Source of the DNA: Setophaga petechia | Taxonomy: Eukaryota > Chordata > Aves > Passeriformes > Parulidae | Length of the DNA: 64,000 nt | Assembly: GCA_024362935.1 (NCBI GenBank) | Contig: JANCRA010000025.1 | Span: 13,666,936-13,730,935 of the forward strand | Reading direction: 5' to 3' | In this document: one piece after another, positions 1 to 15,474 of the stretch | Numbering within the stretch: position 1 is the first letter of the stretch | Layout of the letters: each line of letters opens with the position of its first letter | Made by a program: the position numbers and the translations under genes | Notes under the pieces: generated by a model | Told to the model about the DNA's origin: nothing | Databases searched by the model: none | What the model saw: only the letters and a program-made list of their open reading frames with translations

Positions 1-384
1 CCCATGTACACTGCACCTGCACCTCTCACTTTACTGAAATGTGACTTTGTGCAGCAGTAAGGTCAGGGAAGACTCTAAGATGTCTCTGGGATATGACTCA
101 TAAACTTAAATTCATTAAGTTCATGTTCTCAAGAGCTGGATATAAAAAAGAACAGGAAGCAAGTGACAGTTATGGTCTGACAATCTGTTAGTGATATTTC
201 ATACCTCTGTATACCTGTGTTTTGCATTTTGCACGTTTAACTCACATGATGAAGTTTTCAGGCAGAAGTGGATATCAGGTGTAAGCTGAGTTCCTTGTTT
301 TTGTCTTTTGCCTGTCACTGGCTGCATGTTCTCTGTTGATGTCTTGTTCCTGGTACTTGACACTGACCATCTTGTCTGTGAAAG
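1..384 (+). other. CACNA1C: Intron 9, part upstream of exon 9*
   Basis: Intronic sequence leading to the exon 9* acceptor (AG at 383-384). The pyrimidine tract before it is weak and interrupted, as expected for a regulated cassette exon. A TGCATG word lies at 323-328. No gene or repeat is recognised. Confidence 0.8.
323..328 (+). promoter_or_regulatory. TGCATG, candidate Rbfox site upstream of exon 9*
   Basis: Exact TGCATG 57 nt before exon 9*. Rbfox proteins bind UGCAUG in pre-mRNA; an upstream site usually represses the following exon, and Fox repression of exon 9* is reported for mammalian Cav1.2. The site is seen; its function here is inferred. Confidence 0.6.
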
Positions 385-459
385 GAAGCCCTCCAGCTGG
401 TTTGCCTGATGAGAAGAAAGGAAAGTTTGCTTGGTTTAGTCACTCCACAGAAAGCCATG
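385..459 (+). CDS. CACNA1C: Cav1.2 cassette exon 9* (I-II loop insert, 25 residues)
   Basis: 75 nt between AG (383-384) and GTAATG (460-465). It encodes a 25-residue insert in the cytoplasmic I-II loop, after the beta-subunit binding region. The core EKKGKFAWFSHSTESH closely resembles the mammalian insert (QKKGKFAWFSHSTETH in my memory), and the length is the same. The last base completes a Val codon with the first two bases of exon 10. When the exon is skipped, that codon becomes Met and the frame is kept. In mammals exon 9* is enriched in smooth muscle and shifts activation to more negative voltages. The first residues (SPPAGLP) diverge from mammals. Tissue use in this bird is unknown. Confidence 0.9.
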
Positions 460-489
460 GTAATGTTCCACTGCACTCTGTGTCCACAC

Positions 490-495
490 TGCATG
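490..495 (+). promoter_or_regulatory. TGCATG, candidate Rbfox site downstream of exon 9*
   Basis: Exact TGCATG 30 nt after the exon 9* donor begins. Downstream UGCAUG usually promotes inclusion of the preceding exon, so together with the upstream word this could set a balanced switch. Function is inferred. Confidence 0.5.
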
Positions 496-558
496 TGTGT
501 GTGTGTCTGTCTGTATATCTCTGTGCAGGCTGGCCTATAAATCAGATTTGTATTCTCC

Positions 559-564
559 TGCATG
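559..564 (+). promoter_or_regulatory. Second downstream TGCATG near exon 9*
   Basis: Exact TGCATG 100 nt after exon 9*. It is the third such word in about 240 nt, where less than 0.1 is expected by chance. Confidence 0.45.
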
Positions 565-2454
565 TCAGTGCCTGGCTTTGTCTGTTGCTTGTGCAGTGTC
601 CTCTTCATGCACTCAGGATAACAAGCTGCTCTGCAAATCAATCTCATGCTAGTGTCTTCAGAATAGTTTTCCATTTGCAAATAAGCTCAAATATGTCTTG
701 AAAGTGTTTTACTTCATCTTCCAAACTGACTTGTGAAATATCAGCATTTTGGTTTTATTCCTGCAAGGCTTACTCTGGACTAAAAAATTTAATTTTGAAT
801 GTTGGTTTTTTTCTCATAGCTTACTTGACTGTTTCATGTGTATCAGAACATGAATTCAGTTTATTCCTTAATTTGTCTTTCCAAATAGACAAGATAATTA
901 AAAGATCTGTCTTCATAAAGGAGCAGGTACCATTAGAGTACAATATTTCATAGTTCTGTCAAAAGTGCTAGAGAGTCCACTATTTCATGTGGTCCTGAGA
1001 ACACAATACAAAAATTTTAGATTTCCCAGTAAGTGTGTTTTAGTTATGTGAGTTGTTGTGATGGGATGAAGGAAAACTCATTTTGAGGGACATTTCTATC
1101 ATAATGCTTTCAAAGCAGTAACCCAGAACATTTTTGAAAGAAAGAACATTTCTGATGTCTTTTTAGCCCCTGAAAGAAGACCATGGTCCCATGAGCATCT
1201 GCCCAATTGAAATGCAGAACTTATTTATTCTACATTGACTCATTTGCACCAATGACCCACAAATAGACATATTCTTACTACCAAGTTACATATTCCTGCA
1301 GGCTGTTAGAAATCTCTCCAACAGCTAACAGCACATGCTCTCAAGCCTCATCTGACATATGTATCCAACAGCTAATGCAGGTCATGTTCTGAAGTTCTAC
1401 CAGGCTCCTGGGAGATCTGTTTAACTCCTCCATCATTCAATCTTAAGTATTTTCTCCTTTTTTTGTGTGTATTCCAAAAGGAGTGAGGAGGGAACAAGAC
1501 ACATGTTGGATCCTATCCATTTTCCTGCCTTTAAGATTATGAATAAAGAGTCATTGGAGCTAATGCAGGAGCTGTGGGCAACTGGGGAAGTAAAAATGGT
1601 GGGGGTTTGAAGGATTTTTTTGGTCGGTAGAAGCAAATAAAATCTTGAGGTTTGGGAACAACTAAAACCAGGTTCTTGAATCTAGATGAAAGAGGTTCAT
1701 GCCTAAGGTTGCTTTCATTTGATGTTTGTTCCATGGTACTTCTGTAAAAGCCTAGAAGGTTCTGTCCAGCTCTTAGCTGTGACAGTCAATATAAAGCTGC
1801 ACCAGAGTCCATATTCATTGGTTCGTTTGTTGGTAATATCTGAGTGGGTCAGAGAGTCTGAATTTCTCTGTTACACCTCTAGGTCCAGTTTCTAGGTGTG
1901 AGGTTGAATCACATTCATAGTTAGTAAATTACAGGTAAGCCATCAGTATTCTTCATGTGATATTTGCTATCAGGCTAACAGAAGCTGTTTATCTGCATGC
2001 ATCTCAATCCTGGTAATTTTTATTTGTCTTCTAATCATTACACAAAAAATTGGGGAGGGCAGTGAGGTGGTTGGGCTGCTGCAGGTAAACAGGCTTTTTT
2101 TTTTTTTTTAATGTTCAATGGAATCAAAGAAAAGCTTTTTGTTGGGTTTGTCAGGGTTTTTACTTTCCAGTGGTTCTTGTTCATAACATTTCCAGAAACT
2201 GACACTGAAAGAAGGAGAGCAGCTGCTTCTTCCCTTTTCTTTAGCATTTGAGTTACTTTTATGCCCCTGAAGTCTACCTGCCCACCCTACTCTGTACAGG
2301 GAGGCACTAGGCTTGCTCAGCAAATTGTTTCGTCCTCAGGAGCTGCACCTGAGAGTCCTTTCATGAAGCCAGCTCCTTCAGTCATGCATTTATGAAGAGG
2401 TGTGCCAGGTTCTCATGGCCATCCTTCTCTTTTTCTTCCCTCTGACTGTTGCAG

Positions 2455-2545
2455 TGAGCATGCCCACCAGCGAGACCGAGTCCGTGAACACCGACAACGT
2501 CCCCGGAGCGGACATGGAAGGCGAGAACTGCGGCGCCAGGCTGGC
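2455..2545 (+). CDS. CACNA1C: Cav1.2 exon 10 (distal I-II loop)
   Basis: 91 nt between TTGCAG and GTGAGT. It encodes [20 protein letters not shown] followed by EGENCGARL, the acidic serine-rich end of the cytoplasmic I-II loop. It begins with the last two bases of a codon shared with exon 9 or 9* and ends with GC, completed to Ala by exon 11. The stretch differs from mammals as I recall them mainly at [10 protein letters not shown] (NTENVAGGDI). GC content is clearly higher than in the flanking introns. Confidence 0.97.
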
Positions 2546-2589
2546 GTGAGTACCCACACCTGGTGCCAAGGAGCCCTGGCATGGGAGCA

Positions 2590-2965
2590 ATGTGCTCTGA
2601 CTCCACGACTCAGGAGGCTGAACAATTCCTTCATTAAGCTATAATGAAGGAATTATACTATATTACACTAATACTGTACTAAATTACATACTAAAGGGAC
2701 ACCATACTAAAGAAAAACCTGTGACAGGACACAGCTTTGGCCCAACTGGCCAATCAATCCAAACAACCCTCAGCAGAATCCAATTAACAAATCACTTTGA
2801 GTAAAGAATCTCCATAATGCATTCCACATGTGCAAAACAACAGGAGCAGTGAATAGAGATAAGAATTGTTTGCTCTTCTTCTCTGAGTTTCTCTCTGCCT
2901 TCCCCAGGAAAAATCCTGGGAGAGAGTTGTGCCTGCTGCAGTCACACCCACACTCAAATCATGTG
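2590..2965 (+). mobile_element. Diverged LTR remnant, songbird ERV-type family
   Basis: The block runs through an AT-rich part with repeated 'atactaaag' words (2650-2715), a 'ttggcc...ccaatcaatcc' segment, 'acaacaggagcagtgaat' and a pyrimidine-rich end with 'caggaaaaatcctggg'. The same parts occur in the same order in the better preserved LTR at 42511-42925. No internal retroviral coding sequence is present, so this is a solo or truncated LTR. Boundaries are approximate. Confidence 0.6.
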
Positions 2966-3739
2966 TCAGGGGCTGGGTTGAGCTGGGGGGAAAGCCAGGC
3001 AAGTGTCAGGCTCTTCAAGATGAACAAAACCCACAGGAGATGAAAAGAGAGGCCAAAGATCTATTGATCCAAATTCTTATCTTAATTGTGATGTAAACTC
3101 ACTCTGGACATTAGTGAAGAGCTTCTTGTTTTACACAAAAGTAAAGAAGGGACAGAGTGCCCAGGATAAGCAGATCTGGTTTCTGTATAATATCTAAAAG
3201 AGAAACTGGTGAATAAGAGTGTTCTTATTTTAAAATTCCTTGTTGGTGATAGTCTTTCAAAACTAGTGTATGTAGACTGAAGAGTGGAAATGACTGGTCT
3301 ATTTTAATTTTTCTAAAGATTCTTGTACACTTTACAGTGTCTTGTAATAGAAATACACTGAGGGTAACTCCCATCTTTCAGACCAAATTACACCCTTTTA
3401 ATGCTGAAGAGGGTACTGTAAGTGAGAAAGAAATACAATTAGGAGGGATTAATGCCTCTTTGAAATTACACCATTGTAATAAGTGGAGATGCTCAAGAAT
3501 GTGTGAGATAGTAGTTAAGAAATGCCATAATATGTGGTGTATTTTTAGCCTCACAGAGAACAAGTATAGGCAAGAGGAGTCCTTTATTTCCTTTAGCATT
3601 ATTTAAATTAAAATGGCCTTCATGCTGTGGGGCAATATGTTATTCCCTCCAAATTTCCTTGACACATGAGGTAAATATATCAATGCTGTAGCTTGTATCA
3701 TGCTGGAGTATTTTGAGGCTCTGTCCTATCCCGGGAACT

Positions 3740-3936
3740 AACTTGAGCCCATGGATGTTGCTTGAATGGGCCAGATGGGATCCATCTCACCATCCCTGGA
3801 GGTGTTTCAGCGGAGACTGGATGTGGCACTCAGTGCCATGGTCTGTCTGAGTGACAAGGTGATGTTAGGCCTTAGGCTGGACTTGATAATCTCAAAGCTC
3901 TTTTCCAAACTAGTCAATTCTGTGTTATTCTGTGAT
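3740..3936 (+). mobile_element. CR1-like LINE 3' end
   Basis: Contains 'ccctggaggtgtttca', 'gactggatgtggcactcag', 'ggctggacttgataatctc' and ends with 'attctgtgttattctgtga', the short tail repeat typical of avian CR1 elements. It is truncated at the 5' side as usual for CR1. Boundaries are approximate. Confidence 0.7.
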
Positions 3937-4254
3937 CTGCCTTAAAAGATGTGGTATGTGGAATATATTGTCATTTCAATCTCTGCTTTCCTTTAAGAGT
4001 CAGTCAGTGACTTATAGGCCCCTGGAGAAATTATTTGTGATCCCTTTCTTCCACCTGCCTGCTATTGGGAACCTGCTGGGTTTTTTAGATTATGAACCCT
4101 TTCCTGCAGGAACCAGGCTAGATGTTTTCACAGCACTGGGGCAGTTGTAGCCCTTTCTGTGGCACCCCACCAAGCTGCTTGTGCTCTTGGCACTGTACTG
4201 GAAGCATCAGCTGGATCCACTCTGGAGAAGCCTCTTTATTCTGCAGCTCTGGTT

Positions 4255-4490
4255 CACAGAATGGGTCAGGTTGGAAGGGACCACCCTGGCTCATCTGGTC
4301 CAGAGTGGCCCCCAGATCTGACCCAAACCTTCACATCTCCAACAAGGCCTTCCCTGTTTGTTAGTATGAGGTGGAGCAGCACATCATTCCTGGTGGGAAC
4401 CTCCACAGCCTGTGTCAGAAAGCTGTCCTTGCTGCTTTCCAGGAACCTCCTGGATGGTTTTGCTTTGCTGTGTTGCTTCTTCAGAATATG
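4255..4490 (-). mobile_element. CR1-like fragment, reverse orientation
   Basis: 'cacagaatgggtcaggttgg' followed by 'aagggaccac...ctcatctggtcca' is the reverse complement of a CR1 3' end. The following 140 bases look repeat-derived, but I cannot assign them firmly. Confidence 0.55.
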
Positions 4491-6520
4491 TCAGAGTAGT
4501 AAAGTCCCTCATACTTCTGGACACGGTGCCAAAAAGAATGGCAGCAGTTACTCTAAGGTTTCATGTATTTTTAATATTACAGCATGCATTCATTTAATGT
4601 TCTTAATCCCAAAGGATCCTAAAGCACTTTATGAACTGTAAGTGCAGGGATTGTTTTCACAGCATTAGAGTTCAGCCACCTTCAGGGTAGACTGTGACAG
4701 GTGTTTAAAAACAACAGGCACAAGTGTTTAAGGGGTTGTATGAGGGATAACTTGTTTTGTGCAGAAACTGCATTGGGAATTTTGGCAATCAGAACATAAT
4801 TATCTGAGCTGGAATGTGGCCAGGAGGGCTGAAGTTAAACCCAACTCTAAATGTAATCATGGCTTAGAATGGAGTTTACTTAAAACAGCCCAGCGTGCTC
4901 ACGGGAGAATGGCAGTACCCTGATTGGGCATTAGGAGAAGCCTGATTTGGCTAAGTCCAGTATATTTGAGGAGAAAAGACATAAGAAAATTACAGGAAAA
5001 CAGAGTTTCATTTCTTCTTCTCATGTTTGAAATGTTAAAACAGGGCCCAAAGTTTCAGCAGAGCAGAACATGTAAGATTCAGAGAAATAAGCATTTTCCT
5101 TGCCACTTTTCACTTCATCTGGAAATGGGTGATGTATAGTAGGCAAATCAAAGTATGTTATTGAGGAGGGTTTGTTTAGTCCTTCCCCAAGGACAGTTGA
5201 GAATCCTCAAGGCCTCCCTCAGATTGCTTTTCATCTCTAAGAGATGGATAGGCTCCATCCTCCATGAAAATGAATGGCTGTATCACTGATTATGAAATTC
5301 TGGAGTGACATACAAATTTTGCCATTGCTGCCTGCTTTTGTGAAATATTTGTTTCAAACTGTGGATCTGGAAATTCCTTAGTTATGGGCCAACTCAGACC
5401 TGCCTCTGATTCTGAGGCTTAGAATCCCTTCTGGTTTCTTTATTACTGTATCACACACTTAGGCAGACAAAGAAACCAGCTGTCATTGTTTCAAGGAATA
5501 CTAAGTGCTCTTCTTTTTATTGAATCCCCATTCAAACCCCCCATAGGTCAATATTCCTTCTGGAACATATAAAACATAAGCAAGGATTTATTTGAATGAC
5601 CGTGTTCTTTTATTGGAACCCGACTAAGAATCAGAATTTGGTCCAGTGTTCAAGAACAGTGAAAATTCATGTGGGAAGTCAGTTGAGAATTTAAGAAAAG
5701 TTGCACATCAAGCACTAGATTTTGAGTACTTGCATTAATAATATACCAGCATACAGTCATGTCATCCTGATTGGCTCTAGTTGAAGATTAGGCCTGGACT
5801 TTTGAGCAGTCACCGACTCTCTCCTGCTGCAGTTGGAATGGTTAGCCAAGATTTTTGTTTGATTGTTGAGTTTCCCCTGTTGCAGGTGAGTCTCAGTGTT
5901 TTTACCAGCATTCTAAACTCACCCTGTGGCTGTGAATCCCCATTTCTTTGCCATGAGAACTCTCCCAGAGGGCAGAGGCTGCTCTGGGCAGGCTGCAGCC
6001 AGACATGACTGAAGCAATGTGGAGCTTTCAAGTCAAAGGCAGAATATTTCTTTATTTATTGACATCCAGCTGCCTGACACCCCAGCACCACCACTACAGT
6101 TATAGGCTGAGCTTGCTATCAAAATGCACTCATGATAAAAGGAAAAAGATGCCCAGGAGACTGAAAGAAAATGCTTTTTCATTGAAGGCAACTTAGAATT
6201 ACTCACTATTCTTTCTGTTCTTTTAAAATCTGTAGAGTTTGGAAAGGCTGGGTCTGTGACTGACAGAGAGATCTGCTTGAGAAGCTGGGCTCAAATGTGC
6301 CTTTTGGAAATGGAGATCTTCTCTGACAGCCTTTCTCAGCTCCACAGAGACATATGCTATGTGAGATCAGGAGAGTACCTCTCAAACACAAACTATTGCC
6401 TGCTGATAAATTGTCTCAAAGAAGCTTTTATATCTCCAGTATCCATACTACAGAAACTGCCTCTATCAATTGTCCTGTCTGGAGTAATGCCAGCCTTCAA
6501 ACCAGCAGGAGTTTCAGGAC

Positions 6521-6560
6521 TCTAAGAATTTTAGAACTAATCTAAGAATTTTAGAACTAT
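6521..6560 (+). repeat. 20-bp tandem duplication (2 copies)
   Basis: 'tctaagaattttagaacta' occurs at 6521 and again at 6541, differing only in the 20th base. It is a recent local duplication in intron 10. Confidence 0.9.
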
Positions 6561-9500
6561 AACAAAACAAAACCCAACAAATTTATTTAATAATTATTTC
6601 TGGTGTAATTCTGCTGGCAATGGGAATGCTGTGGCACAACACAGTTCATTTCCCAAGGAAGTGCTATTTATCAGGCATCTGAGTTTGAAAATGGTTTTGC
6701 AGTCTTCCACAGGACATTGAAAAGCATCCCACAACTTCCACAGTATATTATTCCTGTCATGGTATTGCCTTCTACTGGGCTGGCATCTGCCCTGCAGTAG
6801 GAGCACAACAGCTTTTATCCCCAAGGACAGCATTTGGGAGTGGAACTTTTCTTATTTTGATGTGTCACAGCTTTCATAACCTGTTGGTACAGAGTACAAA
6901 GAATCACTTTTCCTCTGCAGCAGGCACCAGTGGGACAAACCCAGACCCAGGAGCAGTGGGGCTCAGTTTGCAGGATATTCTTAAACCCAGAGCTTCCCAA
7001 TAGTGAGTGATTTCCCTGAGCCTCTGGGGTTACTGCTGTGCAGGACTCAGATTCCTGAGGACAGGCTATTGCTCATAATCAGGAGTAATCTGCTCTGTGC
7101 AGGGTGTCAGCATATATAATCTTCCAATAGAAGCAGGATGTTAATTTTCTAATGCAACCATACAGATCTGGAGTGCCACAATAGAGCTTGCTTTTATACA
7201 TATGCATTAGCTCAAAAAAAGACCTTTGTGGAAGCTAATGCTCCATAGAGCCTCAATAGAAAAGTGAAGCACTTGAGCTCAAAGGGAAAGAGAGCTTAAA
7301 ATTATCTGCTTTCATTGAAACAATAACCCACTTGGCATTTTTGCCTTAGCCAGGATTTCCATACATATGGGGGCCAGTTCAATTGCTTTTCCACCAAAGA
7401 CAGTTCAAACAATAAAACAGGATAAACAAAAACTAACAACCTACACTGGCTTTCCAACTGAAAACAGTGTGTCCTGAAAGATTTATGAGCAATGGAAGGT
7501 TTCCCTGGCAGCTGAATGGTCAGTGATTTTTCCCTTGGTGCTTTTCTGGCATGGAAATTAATTCCTGTGCAGTTCCTGCAACAGTCAACACAGGAGCCAG
7601 TGGTAAAGATGTAAGTTTTCTTGCAGGTTTGCTGTAGTTGTCACTGGTTTTTATCTCAAGACAAGATGGGCTCCTTGTGAGGTGATGGAACCAAAGTTCC
7701 CATCACATCAGGAACAGTGGGAAGAAAAGTCTGCCAAAAGCTCTGAAACCACTGCTGATTCAGCAGGAAAACTCACAGCATCAACCTTATGTGTAATCTC
7801 AGATACTGCTCTCCAACTTATTGTGAGCAAGGTGCTTTTAGTATTCACAGCCAGCTCTAGGTGTGTGTCTAAAGGACAGCAGCATGCCCTTATGGAAGGG
7901 GAATTTTCTTCCTGCCTCAGATTCTTTGACAGACCTTTCTGTGACTTGCCACAGGGAGAGCAAGATTATTTACTGAATGCTGAAATGCTGGTTTGTTTTC
8001 CCAGCCTGTAAGAATGGCAAACCAACTCAGTTTTATGTTAGACAGATCCAATTTTAAGGCTATTTTGCAGATTCTTATTGTGCCACCTTACCAGATACTG
8101 CACAAATGCACCACGTTGCCCCAAAGCAGAATCCATGTCACAGCAGGACTGCCTTCTCACAGTACTAAAATCTGTAAGATATGGCCAGAGAAGCTCTTTG
8201 GATGTTCTCCAAAGTTGTATGTAACCTAGAAGCTCAGTAGAGTCCCTTTCTGTGTTGCTGCTTTTCTGATAGCTTTTCCTGGTATCCAAAGGCTTTTATG
8301 ACTCCTTATGAAGATGTGATTGCCTCTAAGTTGGGATCATACAATATAAAAGTAGTTGTGACCAGAGAGTTAGATTATGGTCATGTTTGATAATGTCCAC
8401 ACCCAAAAAACACCTGTAATGTGGCCTTTGTGACATGCTTGGTGACCTACAAGATTTTTCCAGAACTGGAATGTTGTGTGAATGCTAGAATTGTCTGTCA
8501 TGTGTACAACTCCACAGAGCCCTCAATCCCTGTTACACAAAACTGTCACATCCTTCACAAATGCCCTCTCTGGTGTCCACCATGAACAGGGAAATGAAGA
8601 CTTTATCTCTCAGAATGTGGGATATCTCATTATGTTTGAGTTATGCTGCTTATTCAGAGTTTATGTTGATAAAAACCTTTAAATTTCACCATCTTATCTG
8701 TGTGTTGTACATGACAATGTAAGGTTGGAGGAGTTCTCGAGAATTTCAAAGATAGCTGGTCAAACAGAGATCTGATTTTTGTGTTTGTTTTTCTAAAAGA
8801 CAAGCAGAGTTTCATGGTTCCTGTGATAAAAGCTCTCAGTAGTGATCTGATGTGGTTTTCATTAGGCTCCTATGCCATAAATTTAACCAAGAGTTTCTCA
8901 AGGCATTCCAGAGTTGGACACAATTGGAATCACCCTCTTTCTCTCATAATTGACATAATAAACCTCCCAGAACACCAGAGCTGCAAGAGATCCATGTTTA
9001 AACTCAGCAGAGAATCTGGCCCACTCTGAACCCATTAAGTGCCAGCTTGGAGTGTCACAGACACTGTGGCACAATTTCCAGACTATTTGACAGCCCCTAG
9101 TGATGCCATAAAAGCATTTTTTTATGTGACATTGGTAACCCAAGTTCTGAAAAAAAATTAATCATAAGAGTCATTTGAAAAACATGGTTCAGATTCATGC
9201 ATAATGTTTCCAGAAACATTTATTATACAGTTTATTTCCAAAATTCCATTTCACTCTCTGATTCTACCTCTAAATATAAATCTAATCCTCCTTCCTTGTC
9301 CTCTTCCATATATATAGCACACCCACATGTGATAAAGCCTTCTGCCACAGCAGTAAGGCAAGGTGGAGGGAGGGGGATGAAGGCTGTAGGTAACCTGTGG
9401 GAGCACTGAATGCACTTGGCTGCTGTTCACAATGCTCCAAAGATATAATTATCACATGCATGATGAGTACTACACCTGCTGCATCTCTTTTGCTTAAATA

Positions 9501-9587
9501 AATAAAAGATTCCAGTGTTCCCTCACTGAGGAGCCATTAACCAGAGAGGTCACCAGAGGATTTCACACTCCCTGTCCATCCCCTTCC

Positions 9588-9642
9588 ATCTCTCTCTCTT
9601 TTTCTCTCTTGCTCTCTCTCCCCCTCTGTCTCTGCCAAACTA
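9588..9642 (+). repeat. CT-rich low-complexity run
   Basis: Mostly tctc and ctct words, interrupted. It is deep in intron 10 and far from any exon. Confidence 0.75.
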
Positions 9643-11282
9643 TTCCTATCAAAATCCTCACCACCTCCTTTCCAGTGCTCAGATTTATGCTTCGTTGTGA
9701 TTTTTGCATCTTTTCACTTCCCCTCTTTGAGCCCTCTTTCCTGTTGCCTGTAAATCTCCATTAGAGTTCGTAGGTAGTGATCATCAAGCCAGGATTCTCA
9801 GTGAGAAGCAGGAATAGCTTTAACATTAAGGATGTGTTTTGTAGGTGCTTCACTTGGCATCCTTGTTAGAGATTGCTTCGTCTCTGCAGCACAATTTAGC
9901 ATTCTGCTCTGCCAGTGCATTATTTCTTCTTCCTCAAGAGTCTTGCACGTGTCTGTACCCTCCCTGCTGCCCAGTGTGTGGCCTAGACAGGCTGCCTGTG
10001 ACACAGCAGGAATTATGTATTTGGGTATTTGCTGCAAAGGCCCTTTTTTCTTTTTTGGCTCAGCCCATCTGCTGGTGAAAAGTTCCCCTGACTAAAACCT
10101 CTTGCAGATAAGGAACCTGACCTATCACTGATTACTTGTCAGTAACTGATGTCCTCAGGCAGGGGCAGGACCATTGTTGGGGCTGCTACAGTAAGAAGTG
10201 TTAGATGCTTGGAGAATTACGTTCTCCCCTCTCTACTAACAGTGAATCCAATTTCAGGGCAGTGCAGTAAGACCTCTGCTGACTGCTGTCAACAATGACC
10301 CACTTTCCTGTCATAGAGGGAACCTTAAGGATTGCTTCAACCCAGCAGAAATTCTTTTTCCATAGTCATTCCCCAGAGTTTTTTCTGCTGCTATTGGTAG
10401 TAGATTTTGCAGCTCCAGAAGTCAGCTCTGACTCACAGCATTGTATCCACATACATTTATTTCTCTCTGTGCACCGTTATGGATTCACTAAGAGACAGCC
10501 AAAGTGTTCAAAGGCCTTACAGGACATGTGTCAAGCACAGCAAGATAGTGGTTTAAAAACTGGGGCCTATTTCTAGTTTTGTCTGTGACTTTTCATAAAG
10601 GATTAATGAGATTATGTAGGTGAATAAATCCAAATGCATGGAATTAGATATTTAAACATATATATAGTGGGAATATGGCCAAATTTTCTGGAATGCTTAA
10701 TTCTCAAAATTTCATTGCTAGCAACAGAATCTATTATTGTACAGACCCATTTGAATGCAAACTGATTTACATAATAACCAAGACAAATAAGTGTTAGGAT
10801 CTAAGTTTGAAAATATTTGCCATGCACTCTGTTTCCTTCAATTACTGAAAAAAACATTGTTTTTACATTATTGTTTCATAATGTGTGTATACATCCTGAA
10901 GTGACAGGTGATGTATGAAACAAGTCTGTCCATATAAAGTCATACATATTTTAATATAAGAAAAAAAATAGTGGCAAAAATAAAAAACAGTCATACTTCA
11001 GAAATAAATTTGGTAGCAGTTGTAGAGTTCACTGATATCTATATGTGGTAGAATGCCACCATGACTTCTGCCTCATGAGTCCTACCAAAACACAAGATTT
11101 GGTTATTGGGGAATTCTAGCCATGCCCAGTGCCTACATTGACTTACAACAGATGGAAGGGAAAACAGCATGGGTTAAAAAATGCATTGAGCTTCACTTTG
11201 TTTCTTTCTATTGCTGTTTTCACAAAAGCCTGGGAGGTGTGGGACAGCTTCAGAGACTCTAATGGCAATTCTTGTCTTTCAG

Positions 11283-11309
11283 GCATCGGATCTCAAAATC
11301 AAAATTTAG
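11283..11309 (+). CDS. CACNA1C: Cav1.2 exon 11 (27-nt microexon)
   Basis: G plus eight codons (HRISKSKF) plus AG, between TTTCAG (ends 11282) and GTAAGT (11310). It joins the GC end of exon 10 to make Ala and the T start of exon 12 to make Ser, giving the [20 protein letters not shown] order of Cav1.2. The peptide is a basic stretch just before IIS1 on the cytoplasmic side. The strong consensus donor probably compensates for the small exon. Being 27 nt long, it can be skipped without a frameshift. Confidence 0.95.
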   Translation, partial: ASDLKIKI

Positions 11310-14536
<3,227 letters not shown>

Positions 14537-15335
14537 TAGTGAGAGTGCTAGATTAACAGTCCTCATCTTCTGAAGTCTGTAACAGGGTGGGGAGGGCTGT
14601 ACAGACTGGACATCTCCAACACAAAGGGTCTGGCACAGACAGCTGGAAACACCTGATACCACATAAAGTGTTAAACTGAAATCTGGAATAGTGTGAACTG
14701 AGCTCAGGCTCTTACAATTCTCTGCAAAAGACCAAGAAAACCAAAACAGCAGATAGCCTTGTGACCTCCTCTGACGCTTTTTGATGACAGAGAGGAGCCT
14801 GAAAGGCTTCCAGCCAAAACAGCATTTGACTGAGGAGCCCATGCCAGCTCCAGCAGACTCAACAGTGACCCGAGTGGGAGACTGTCAATACCAGCAGCTA
14901 TAGGCAAAGGATGTTGCCAGCTATTCCCCTTCCAAGGAGTCCATCACAAAGCAGTAACTTTATGAAGAAACCAGACTTTTTCCAGCTTCTAATATCTCCT
15001 CTTTCCCCTTTTCATTCTTTCCCCTCTCTCTCTGCATAAAGGCACAGTGATATCTATTAAACAGGCACTGCTTGCTGAGCCAGGTACCTCCAAAACACCA
15101 GCTTGGTTTGGCAGGGCTTTTTCAGCCTGAGGGAAGAGAGAGATCAGCTTTCTAAGAGAGATCAGCTCCAAACTTACCCAGAGCTCTTGCAACAAATCCA
15201 TCTCAGCTCTTGCCCCAGGTAGCCCAAGGTCTGCCTTTTCCCATTTGGGCACCAGCCAGCACCTTACAAAAAGCTTGACTGAGGTGGTGAAAGAGTTCTT
15301 TTTCTGCCTGCTCAGCCATGAAAGTGGCCCTACAT

Positions 15336-15354
15336 CCCCCCCTCCCCCCCCCCC
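15336..15354 (+). repeat. Poly-C run with one T
   Basis: Seven Cs, a T, then eleven Cs. The other strand is a long G run that could form G-rich secondary structure. Followed 100 bases later by a pure A19 run (15456-15474). Confidence 0.85.
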
Positions 15355-15455
15355 ACAAGAGGAAATTTCTGACAAATTTGAGATAGAAAACACAGCACAT
15401 GAGAAAAACAAGTCCAAAACTGGAAGATAGTCAAGATGGCTGAGCTGAGAGGCAG

Positions 15456-15474
15456 AAAAAAAAAAAAAAAAAAA
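15456..15474 (+). repeat. Poly-A run (A19)
   Basis: Nineteen consecutive A bases. There is no flanking target-site duplication or gene copy that I can recognise, so a retroposed transcript is not supported. Confidence 0.9.

Larger units (their letters stand above)
460..2454 (+). other. CACNA1C: Intron 9, part between exon 9* and exon 10
   Basis: Starts GTAATG and ends with a good pyrimidine tract (2421-2450) and GCAG. A short GT/CTGT run is at 494-515 and a T run at 2095-2109. Two further TGCATG words occur at 490-495 and 559-564. No gene or clear transposon is recognised in the rest. Confidence 0.85.
2546..11282 (+). other. CACNA1C: Intron 10 (8.7 kb)
   Basis: GTGAGT to TTTCAG. It holds an LTR-like remnant (about 2590-2965), two CR1-like tails (3740-3936 and 4255-4490), a 20-bp tandem duplication (6521-6560) and a CT-rich run (9588-9642). 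Open frames in this stretch, for example 4159-4641, overlap repeat sequence and show no coding family that I recognise. Confidence 0.85.

Noticed and set aside
4159..4641. 160-codon open frame in intron 10
   Set aside because: Overlaps a reverse CR1-like repeat.
15456..15474. A19 run as the tail of a processed pseudogene
   Set aside because: No gene-like sequence precedes it and no target-site duplication was found.
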